Positions 1 through 12,000 of a DNA stretch of 64,000 nucleotides are shown here, in pieces (positions within the stretch are counted from its first letter, which is position 1; every line of letters starts with the position of its first letter). This DNA is from Nocardia anaemiae NBRC 100462. Its GTDB lineage: Bacteria; Actinomycetota; Actinomycetes; Mycobacteriales; Mycobacteriaceae. Where the stretch lies: contig NZ_BDAZ01000031.1 of assembly GCF_001612725.1 (NCBI RefSeq), positions 62,001 to 126,000 of the forward strand. The letters are read 5' to 3'. The notes below the pieces were generated by a model. It worked only from the letters and a program-made list of their open reading frames with translations, ran no database searches and had not been told where the DNA came from. Both the position numbers and the translations under genes were made by a program.

Positions 1-3000
1 GACGGGCGATTGCCCGCCGCGCAAGACGATTCCGCAACCGACACCGCGCATCGCCCCGAGCGCGACCTTCTCGCCCCCACACACTTCCGCGCCGCAGGGT
101 GGAACCGGCGAGCCCGCCGCATGAACCCGATCCTCGCCGTCCAGCGCAACAATATCCCGGACGACCCCGTGCACGGGATTCGCAACAGACAGCCCGCACC
201 GCACGGCGCCCCGCAACCACAAGCACCCGCAGCACCGACCGACCCCGCGCCCGACCCAGAAGGGCCACCGAGCACTCATCAGGACGGCATGCCCGGGCTC
301 GGCCCCGCCCTGACCGAGCTTCGGGAGCGGGTCGCTGCGAACTTCGTCTCGATTGCCGACGCGGCGGGCGAATCGGGCGTGTGGCGTGCGCGCGACCGCA
401 ATCCGATCGGGCGGCAAAGGCGTCGCCGGATAGTCGCGCACATGATCGGCCACGGTCAGCCGGAGATGGTGCGGTTGCATGAGCTCGCCGCGGACCGTCC
501 GGCGGGCATGCGGCTCGAACAGCGCCGACATGCCTTGGCCCAGCTGCTTGCCGCGCGGATCCGGGCACTGCCGGATGAACTGCGGGCCGAGATCGGGCCG
601 TTGCCACCGGACGCGCCCACTGAGCGGGTGCGGGCTGTCGTCGACATGATCGTGGCGAGCGACCGCGTGCGCGCGGTGCTCGGGCGGCGTGAGCGTAGCG
701 CGTTGGTGCGGTCGGGCCGACAGCTGCTGAGGCTGAACTCGTTGCGCGCCTACGCCGACGGCTTCAACTCCGCCGTCCGGCTGCGCAACAACCTCCTCCA
801 GCTGGAGCGGTGGTACGCCGATGCGTACCGTCGGCGCGACGAGCCCAACCGGCGGGCGTGGTATGAGACCGTGCACTCCTGGGTGGCCGACCTCGAACAG
901 TCTGCCCGCGCCCTGCGCGACGCCGACTCCACCGACATCCAGCATCTGCAAGAGCAGCTGGCGGAGATGCTGACGCCGGATGTAGTCATAGCCGAGGCGA
1001 CCATCGTCGACGGATCCGGTGCCGCATCGTTCGTCGGCGATGTGGTGGTGCGGGACGGAAGCATCGTCGCGACTGGCCCCGATCTCCCCAGACGGGCTAC
1101 CACACCGATCATCGATGCGAAGGGGCTGGTCCTTGTGCCCGGCTTCGTCGACACGCATACCCATGACGACGTAGCCGTCACGAAGTGGGGCGCGCTGGAC
1201 TTCAAGATCGGCCAGGGCGTCACGACCGTGGTCACCGGCAACTGCGGTTTCAGCATGTTCCCGACCGTCGAGCCGCAGGATGCGACGCAGCTCGCGGAGC
1301 AAGCCGCCGCAGTACTCGGCGTGATCGACCAGCCATGGGACTGGCCGACAATGCGGCTCTGGCTGGACATGCTCGGTCGAAAGGCATTGGGGCAGAACGT
1401 CCGTCCGCTGCTCGGTCACAACGCGGTGCGGGTTGCCGCGATGGGCCTGGATGCACGCGAGGCCACTGAGGACGAAGTCCGCACGATGGAGGCACACGTC
1501 GAGGAGGCGATGCAAGCCGGTGCGGTCGGACTTTCACTGGGCATGATCTACGGCGGCGCCACGGCGACCCCGCAGGAACTGACCCGTCTCGGGGCCGTCG
1601 TCAAACGCCACAACGGCCTGCTCGTCGCGCATATGCGAAATGAGGGTGAGGGCCTACTCAATTCCATCGCGGAAATGTTGCAGATAGCCCGGGACACCGG
1701 GGTGGCGGTCCACCTCAGCCATCTCAAGGCCACCGGCCCCGCGAACTGGGGGAAAATGGCCGAGGCGCTCGACATGATCGACGAAGCCGTCGCCGAAGGC
1801 TTGGACGTCACCGTCGATGTCTACCCATACGCGAGTACCGGTCTCATCCCGATCTACCTGCTGCCTCCCCGGGCCTTGCAGGGCGGCATGGATGAGACTA
1901 TGGCGCGGTTGCGCGATCCCGAAACACGCGCGCAGATCCGCGACCACCTCGCCCATGGCGACCCGGAATTCCCGGATTGGGAGAACATCCTGCAAGGCGA
2001 CACTCCTGCGGCGCTGGTCTTGACGTTCGTTCCGGACGAAGAACTCGCGCGCATGGAGGTCCGCAGACATGAGGAAGAACTCGAGCGACTGCGCGCGGCG
2101 GCGGGACAGGAAGAACTCGTGCGCCTGGAAAATCTCAGGCACGAGCAAGAGCTCAGGGCTCTGGTCGAACTCAAGCAGCTCGAGGGTCTCAATCTGGAGC
2201 AGGCGGCCGAAGCTCTCGGCGTGGAGGTCACCGAAGTGGTCTGCCACATGCTGGAAAAGACCAGGGGCGACCTGACATTCGTCTCACTGTGCCTGAGCCC
2301 CGCGGACATGGCACGGGTGCTGCGCAAGCCCTACAGCATGATCGGATCCGACGGCCTGCCCACCGATGCGGCGAAGCCACATCCCCGACTGTACGGAACC
2401 TTCCCGAAGTACTTCGAGGAGGCGGCGCGGCTCGCGATCCCATTCGAGGAGGCGGTCCGCAAGGTCACCTCACTGCCCGCCCAGCGATTCAGCCTCGGCG
2501 ATCGCGGTGTCATTCAGGCAGGCAACATCGCTGACCTCGTCCTATTCGATCCCGAGGCCTTCCAGGCCGAGGTCGCCACCCTTACCGATCCGCGGCAACC
2601 CGCCGCCGGGATCAGTGCGGTTATCGTCGGCGGCCAAGTGGTCCTGCAGGATGGCGGGCTCCAGAAGGCACGGCCGGGAGAGCTTCTGGCACCTGCGATA
2701 CCGAACGTCGACGATCCGGAACCCGCACCGGTCCAGAGCGATTCCGTTGAGCCCGTGGTCTCGGGCGATACAGGAGTATGGACGGACTTCACGAACGATT
2801 CCGAACACTGTGTGATCGGTGCGGCGGAGCTGGTCGCGGATCTCATCGGCGACGAGAGCATCCGGGAGCGTGCGGCCGCGCGGATCGGCAAGGGAGCCGC
2901 ACGGGTTCGGGCGATGCAGCGAATCTTCGGCGCCGCGTTGCACCGAGGCGGCTGGGATTCGGTGAGTCGGCACGGTACATCAAAGACTGAGCAGGAGCGT

Positions 3001-6000
3001 ACCGTCGAGGGGTGGATGGCCGAACGTCCCGGGTCGACGGTTGCGCTGGTCTTGCAACGTCCGGGTCCGGTCCGGCGCAATGCGGTGGCGAATCACCTGA
3101 TCGTGTTGCACAACCGAAGCGAGCGGGTAGGCGAGCCCGACGTGTGGGTGTCATTCCATACCGACGACACGGCACGGCTTCGAGAATGGGAGCCTTTGGC
3201 GGATTGCCTGCGGCGCCTCGGTGCCGAATACGGCCTGGATCTCGATAGCCTCGGCCCGTTCGCAGGTATGGCTTTCGTCGACGGCGAGCCGGATCAGAGG
3301 TTGGGCAAAAGCGTTGCGGCCCGGCTTCGAGGGTGGCGGGAGGGCCGCATGGTCCGCGGCCGGATCGGCTCCGCCGCAGGGCTGGAATCGCCGGATTCAT
3401 CCGGGAACGGCATGTCCGGCCGCCAAGTCGAGCTCCTTCGGTTGGCCGATAAGGGTCTGTCGTACAAGGAAATTGGCGCGATCGTCGGCATATCCGAGAG
3501 CGCCGTGAAGAGATTGGTGGAACGCGCGGGTCTGGTGGTCGGTACGCGTGGCCGCACCGCAACAGTCGTTCGAGCGCGCGCGTTGGGTGGGCTCGGCGGG
3601 CAACCCACCGAAACCGCCGACAATGCGGACAATGCCGCCGCCAGCGAGCCGGGCACTGCGTCCGAGCCCTCGCTGCAGGTCACCGAAACCCGCTCCGATA
3701 TGCAGGGGACCGCTGATCGCAACGATACGAACGACGACGGTGATGAGGGCCCAAGCGGCGGGACCCGCACCCCAGAACCGAAGCCCGGATCACCGCTCGG
3801 TGGGCCGAGCGCGAGTGGCGACAGTGCCCCGCAGGCAAGCCACGACCTACAAGGGCGGATGACGCCAGTAGGTGAGTCGACGGCCGCCGCGCACCAGGAG
3901 CAGCTCTCCGATGCCGAGCTGGACGCCGAAATACGCGAGAAGGAGCGGGCCCTCGGCATCGAAACCGACGCGCAACGCAGGCTCGCGGTCAGGTTGTACA
4001 TCGAGGACAAGTTCGCGCTCGTAGCTTTCGCGGCCGACCAGGATCGGCCCGAACTACTTTTCGGGCGCAAGGAATGGTTGAGCTGGCTAGATGCCCTGGG
4101 TTACGCGTTCGACCATCTCGACGACGAGTTGAGCGTATCTTTCGTTACGGAGCTGCACCGTCGGCTGGGCTGGCGGTTCGACCCAGAAAAGGCCGGAAAG
4201 TTCGCCTATTCGAAAAACAGGCACTGGGGTGCGCTGGACGGTCCGCTGACCGAATCCCAGCAGCGCGCGATCGCGGAAAACCCGTTATTGACCTATGTGC
4301 CCGGACCTTTCGAGCTGGGCCCGTACGGGGCCGTGATATCTCCGGTAGTGGCAGGTCAGCCGGGGGCCCGCCAGATCCGCGTGCTGGAAGCGCCACTCAC
4401 CCCCGCAGAACTTGCCGCGATCGATGCCGACCCATTGCTGGGTTATGCGCCCCCGCAGCAGGAGACCTACGAACACGGGCTCATTCTGTATCCCAACTTC
4501 GGCAGTGTGGAGGGGGCACGCGCGGATGTGGAAGATATGTGCCGCACGTACAACGAGGCGGTACGCGCGGGAGACGATCCTTACTCGGCCGCCGCCGCAC
4601 TACAGCAGTGGAGTGTCGCGGGTCATCACGGGGCTGGCGACTTCCACGGTCGGCTCTCCAGAATCCTGCTGTACTGGGCATTGAAGAGGGCCGAGTTGCC
4701 GCCCAGTGCCCTACCGGAATTCGAGGACGATCTGTTCACCTCGCCGTCCGACTGGGTGGAGATGGTCAAGGCGGGCAGCCTGCGCTATCAGGAATGGGAA
4801 GCGGACCTCGAACAGTTGCCGGACGAAGCCGACGCCGTAACCCAGTTCGGTGTGCAGCGTGAGCGTCGGCGTTACCAGCAAATGGGCGGCAGGCCTTCAC
4901 CTTTCGTGCCAGGAGAGATGCATGCGGCCGACGCGTGCCGACGCCTGCTGGCGACGCTACAGTCCGATGGTCCCCTGCCCGAGAGCGACGAGCAGGTCCG
5001 CGCGATAGTCGATCAGTCGCTGCGTGACGAGCAGCGTCGCATACCGAACACACCCCCCACCCGGCAAGGCAGGCCCGCACACCCCCCACACGACTTCCAC
5101 ATCGTCCCCAACCCCGACGACGACATCTTCGGCGACCTCGGTAGCCCCCTCAACCCCGGCCGCAAACCGCTACGCGGAAGGAGACGGATCGAGGAACTCG
5201 GAATAGTCCACATCGACGGCGGCGGCTTCGGCCGCGCAGCCTCCGGAGACGACGAATCAGAACCCACCCCAGCCACCGAGCAGCCCGGTGAGACCACGGC
5301 GCCCGACGAGGCTGCGGCGTCATCGAAAACCGGTTTCCTGCAATGGATCCGCAGCAAAACTCCGCGGCCCGCGAACAAGAATCTGGCCCGGCTGTACACC
5401 GCCACCGGAATCTCTGCCATGGGCAGCGCCGGGCTGATGAGCGTCGTCGGACCGCTGGTATTCGATATGAGCGACTCCGCGCAACTGACCGGCTTCACCA
5501 CAGCCGCGACCCAAGCCGCCGCAGTGGTCGCGTACATCCCGGCCGGACAGTTCGCGGACCGCGACCCCCTTGACACCTTGCGCAAGGCGGCGGCGGCCGG
5601 ACTCGCGGTCACGGCGGTCGCCGGTGGCTGGCTGCTCGCCGGTCTGCCCGGCGCGTTGCAGGCCGTCATCGGCTCGGCGGTTGTCGTCGCGGCGAGCGAC
5701 ACCATCGCCGGGGTGAGCTCGACGGTCTACGGCCGAAAGCTGGCTGAAACGGCGGAACAGTCGAAGGCCGCGATAACCTTGACGCTGCTGGAGCGTCAGG
5801 CGGCCGGAACGTTCGGCAGGTTCAGTTTTCCCTTGCTCGAACACATTTCATCGGCGATTCCCTTCTTCGGCGACGCCGCTACCTATGCGGTGAGTTCGCG
5901 GACGCTGAGCAAGCTTCCGCCCTTGCCGACACCGGAGGAAGGGAGCCGCCTGCTCGATGGCTTCCGAGCCCTGGGCAAAGACCCCTACCTGCACGGTGCT

Positions 6001-9000
6001 ACCTGGCTGCTGATCCCGTCGACCTTCGCGCTCTTCTCCGGCGGGGTGCAGATGGCCGAACTCATCAACACCGCAGGCTATTCCGCGACCACGACCGGAC
6101 TGCTGCTCTCCGGCACCAGTACGGGAGTCCTGCTCGCGGCGGTACCGGCGACCCGAAAGCGGTTCATGGACCGCATCAGCGTGAAATGGATGCATCCGCT
6201 CATGCTGACGTCATTCGGCGGGCTTATGGCCGAGTACGCGACCACTACCAACCCATGGACCATTTGGCCGACCTCGGTTGCCACCGGTTTGTTGATGATG
6301 TTGAGCAATCAGAAGATTCTCGAGTACCAGCAAGACGTAGTTCCCATGGAGACGCTCGGCAAATCAGGCGCCGCAGCCTCAATGGTGGGTGCCGTAAGCG
6401 GAATGCTCGGCAGCGCATTCGGTGGTCTTCAGTTGGAGCGGGCAGGCGGTACTGCGACCGGTGTGACAAACGCGGCCCTGATGGGCGCCTCGGCATCTGC
6501 CTCCGCCGTCCTCGCATACCTCACGGGTAACAGGAGCAAAAATGGACCGCGCGGTAATGGCTCGACCGCGCATGAGGAGCCGGACACCCCCGGCCTCGAC
6601 ACCGGCCTGGTACGAAATTGCGCCGTCCATTTCGCCGCCCTGCACCGCGCCCTCGTACTCACCGACGACGGCTCACCCGAACCCGATCCGACCGACCGCA
6701 GCTGGAACTCCAACAAAAATTGGAAACCTGTCGAAGCCGCCCGCGGCGCCGAATTCCAACCCATCGAATACGACGGCGACCCATACTTCACCGCCATCGC
6801 CGAGACCGTCCGCACCGGAGAAGACGGCATCGACAGAGTCGACCTTGTCACCGACGACGGTGAAAACGCACACATCATCACCCTCGTCAATGTCGAAGGC
6901 CAACTTCTCGTCTTCGACACCCTCGTCAAAGACCCCGACAACGACGACGAACCCGATAACGACGACTACATCCCCCGCGTACGCAACTACGACGGCGACA
7001 AAAACGGCCAATATAAATGGGAACCCACCTACCACAACATCAAAGAACTCTTCGCAATCTTCAGCGCCAACGGCACTACTGTCCCGATCCCCGCTAACCA
7101 CCGACCACTCCCCAAGTACCGACACCTGCGACGCCGACACCCACACAAAATCCAAGGACCGCCCGCCGACAAGGCGGAGTCATCGCCAGCGCTTCCGCCC
7201 CCGGAATCCGCTGCGCTGAAGGCGGAGTTGCGCGTCTACGGCTTCGACTACCTCGACCGTCTGGGGGAGCCCGCGGCTGGTGAGCCGCGGGGGCGGGCCT
7301 GGATCGATAGCCCGGAACAGCGAACGTGGGAGCTGTCCTGGCTGGCGGAGCGGAGTGCTCGATTGAGCGCGCTTGCCGCGCTCACCGCGGCCGCACTGGA
7401 GGCGGCAACGCAACTGAGCCTGCCGAATTCAGAGGCGGGAGCGCTGCTGATCGTGCAGTATCGACAGAAGCTGCCTGGTGTGCTGATCCCGATCTGGAAG
7501 TTCCGGACCCAGAACGCGGCTGGATTGTCCAACGTCATCGCTCGGATTGCCCGCAAGCTGTCACTCGACGAGCTTCCGCAATATCCCTATACCTTGTTGG
7601 TCGCTCCGAGACCGCTGCTCCCGGCAGAACACGAGTGGATGGCGCCGCCCCTGCTGACGTCGGCCCGACACGCACACTGGAACCAGATCCTGCGTGGCGG
7701 CGTGTTCGGACTGCACTTCCCGGGCTGTCGCTTGCTCGAGCGCCAATCACCGGCATACCTGCGCACTCGAGAGGGTGCCGATACCCTCTATGAAGACCAT
7801 CTCGCCTGCCGGACGGTCGACGAGAAGCACCTGAACACGGTTGTCGAGCCCTACCTGCTCGGCACAGCCTATGAGATACAGGCGAGCTTCGACGGCGCGA
7901 CATCAGCCGAGGATCGAATCGGCCAGTGGTTCGCGACAGTCGTCGCGGAAATGCTTGCGGCGCCGCCCGATTCCGCGCCCGGTCTCCTCCGCCAAGCTCT
8001 CCGAGTGCAGACGGCCCGGAGCGACGCGTTGTCGAGCGAGGAGCGCGCACTCCAACAATTCGTTTCGACGGTGGGAGAGCTGCTGGCCGGAGAGCCCGAT
8101 TTCGGCCTGTACCTGCACCAGCGCGGACTCCCCGAGACGCAGGCGTACATCCGCGATGTCACCGAGGCCGTCCAGCAGCGCGCCCCGCGGCACACCACCA
8201 CCGCCGTGCCGTTCATCGATAACCTGATCGGATCATCGCCAACGCACACAGCGTCTGAGGCGAATTCCGGTGCAGGGGAGCAACATTCCGATACCAGGGG
8301 CGCTTCGAACGCGGATCACCCAGTCGCCCAACCATTATCGGGCGATCCCGGCAACCGACGGGATACGACGGCATCGGATGAACCGGCCGCCTCCGCAGGC
8401 GAGCCGGGCAGTGCACCCGAGGCCTCGCCGCACACCACCGAAACCGCCCGTGAACTCCACGACCACTTCCCCGCCACGTACACCACCGACCCTGGTCTCG
8501 TTTACATCCCCGAACCCGGCCACCCCCCGACCGAAGTATTCACGACTGGCATCGCTCCGAGAGGCGAAGGCCCGCTCACCAGCTACCGCGACATCGACCA
8601 TGCCCGCCGCCGGTCGACCACCGGCCGCGTCTACGTCGCACGCCCGGAAGCCGCATTCCTGCGCGCCGACCCCGACCGATCCATCCAGCTCATCGGTGGC
8701 ATCACCGGACAACGAATACTCGGCTACTACCACTTCGGCACCGAGGTACCCAGCACGCTCCCCTACGAAATCACCGCGCCCGCCCAGAACGTCGGTGACT
8801 GGATCCCCAACACCACACACGGCGATGCGGTACCACCGCCCTTGCCGGTCGACGAGGACGATCCCGGTGGCGGTACCGCCGCGCCGGGGCCGAACTCCGA
8901 ATCACCTACTGGCGGCGCAACTTCGAGTGGCGCCGGAGCACTGCCACCCACCGCGGACGAAACCGGACCACCCCGCGACACCGCTGCCGACATGCGACCC

Positions 9001-12000
9001 CATGCGACGACGGTGTTCGACGCGGTACTGGCAGTCGTCGGCGACAAGAAGGCCGCGCAAGACATCACCGCGGAAGCCCTCGCACAGGGCGATGCGGGTG
9101 AGCCGATGTCCACGCTCGAGCATGCGCGGCAACTGGCGGAGGAACACCTGTCGTTCGCGCTGTTTCGGCAGGCGGTGCTGGTTCGCATAGCGATTTCAGC
9201 GGGGGATCGGTCAAATATCTGGATGCGCGCATTGTTCGACGCGAGCAGATCAGATGTGGAGCGCTGTCTGGACGCTCTCGAGCCCGAGGACCGCGATCGC
9301 CTGCTGAGGACCTACCGGGATGGAAGTACCGACGCGGGATACAGTTCTCCCCCGCTGACCGGTGCCGCACATAGGTTGGCGATGAAGCTCGTCGCCGAAC
9401 GGCCGAAGACCGACACGTCGCATTCGCCGGACTATCCGCACGACGAAACCTTGCCCGACTATCCGGCCATCGAGGAGTTCCGGTATCTCGGTGGAACCAC
9501 TGGCGCGGACATGGCCGACGATATGGTCAGGGAGCTGGTGAGTTCGGCACTGGACCAGCTCGCCGCAGCCGAATTCGGACATTACAACTGGAATATCCGC
9601 GTCGGTGATTTCATGGTCCGAATACCTAACCCGGATGCCGACGAGTTGGATACGAAGGTCGAGCCCGAATGGCAAATACTGGAAAGGCTGGCCCGGTTCG
9701 GAATACCGGACGTACCAAGAGTATTCAGGGTCATCGACGGCATCGTCCTGCCCGATGGTCGCCGGGTCGACGGGGTCCAGATCCAGGGGTTCGTAGACAG
9801 TGCCGAGCGTCTCGCCGATATGGACGACATCCCCGTCGATGAAATTATCGCCGACCTCGAGGAATTCTTCCGTCGGCTTCGCGTGATCCCGGTGAAACCC
9901 GGAGATCCGACCACCGATGATCCACAGGGCAGACTGCGCGACCCCGGCGAGTTCGTACGCGAACTGGTCGCCGAAAGGACCAAGAAATACGAGCAGGCGC
10001 GGGCCGAATTCGGCGAGAACTTCGCCAGGGCCGAAATCCCCGCGGACCCCTTCGCACCCGTTGTCCAAATGTCATGGGATCTGGACCCGACTCGCTACCG
10101 GATCCTGCACGTCGACCCGCATTTCGGTAATGTGCTGTTCCGGATCACCGATCGCCGGATCATTCTGCTGGACTGGGAGCTGTCCAGGGAAGGAGATCCC
10201 GCCTACGACTGGGCTCGCCTCCACCTACTCGAAGGCGTCGGGCCATCCGGCGGATACGTTTATCGCGTATTGGAGCAGATCAGTAGGGTCATAAATGACA
10301 TGACCCGGCTTACCCGCGCGGCCAGATTCGGACTTCTCACTCCTGACCAGATCGAATTCGTACAAACAAAATTGGTACAGGCCTTCAGCGTCGCCAGAGC
10401 AGAATGGCGCTTTCCGACCGCGCTGCACGGCCACAAGATCTTCGATGCGCTCAACGCCACGAATCCGAACGCGCGGAGGGCCCGCTCGCGCGCATCGGAG
10501 CACGAGGCAGACAACCGCGGCGAATCCCCTACACCTGCCCCCGCCGAAATCAACCCGGTTTCGACGCAGCAGTCCCGGGAAAACCAGCGCGCTGCTATGG
10601 CACCGATCACACCGGCGACCAACACATTGCACGCGGCTCGGGCGACATCGTCCGTCCGGATCCCGACTTCGGAGCTGATCGCGATCAGCTCAGGTGCCAT
10701 CTTCGACAGGTTCGAGGATGTTTCGGATGAGGACGTTCACGCTTTCCTGGCCGATATGCACGCTACGGTCACCGCACATGTGTCGGCGTTCCGCCGCGGC
10801 CAGCTGCCGCCGCACGAGGATATGATCGGTGCGACCAGGGCACTGAATGTGGCACTGAACGAGTTGCGCGAGCGAATTCGTGACCGAGCCCCCACCAGTC
10901 CGGTCACCGATTATTCGACGCTGTTCGAACTGGCGCGAAATATAGGGATCCTGATCCCAGAATTGCGCGGGATATCTGCCGCGACCGTCGCGGTATTCGA
11001 CAGTGTGGGAATCTTGGCCGGCTCCGCCGACGAACTCGAGGACGCCGATCACCAAGCACGAGCTCTCAGCCGCACCGCCTATGTCGCCGAGCGGGCCATT
11101 CGCTGCATCCCGTGGGCCGCTGAATCCACTATTCCCGCGGATGCCGAGCCGCCCACGGAGCATCGTGGTCCCACCGAAAACGCCGCGAGTCATCTGAGAT
11201 CAACTCCATTGCCGCGGGTCTTGGAGTCGTGGTCCGAGGCAGTCGATGGGCTGCTGCTGGAACGGCTGGAACATGAATTCGACATGACATTGCTGCGTGC
11301 CCTCCAATCCTTGCCCCGCCTGGACGAATCGTTCGCGACCATCCAGGAAGGCCCGGAGCACGAATTCGCCGCGGCAGCCGCCGACTATCTGTCGAATCTG
11401 CTCACTGCCGCGCGGTACTACCTGACGCGCACGTACGAGCCGAACAGCGGACTGGAGCTCCTGCAGCGAATCGCGGACGTCCTGCGCGCAGTCGAAACTC
11501 GAATCTTGCCTGAGCAGATCGTGCGGGACACCCGGAGAGAGATCAACCAGTTGCGCCTCGAGCTCACAAATCTCTACGAGGACACCGTGCACTATCGGCG
11601 CGACACAATGCGTGCGCTGGCGGCTGGAAAAATGGGACGCACAACCCTGCTCAGCGAGGCACTGGACGAAGTGCTCGAATTGCTCCGCCGCGGAGCTCAT
11701 TCCGCAGTGACCACGCGAACACACGAACCGGAGTCGGCCGCTGCGGTTTCGGCCGAGGGCAATTCGGTGCCTACGGAACCACCGGCTGGCACCGAGCCCC
11801 GGACCGCCACCACCGATCCGGGCAAGGCCGCTAACCCTCGCAGCGCGGGCGGCACCGACCCGCCAGGGCCCACAGTCCCCTTCCATGAGTTCGACCAACG
11901 GGCCGCACTCGATCTACCCGCACGACGCGGACCCCGCCGACCGCGCATGGGCGGGCTCGGATTCGCCGGAATCCCTGATGGTGGAATTGCTTTCCATCAT

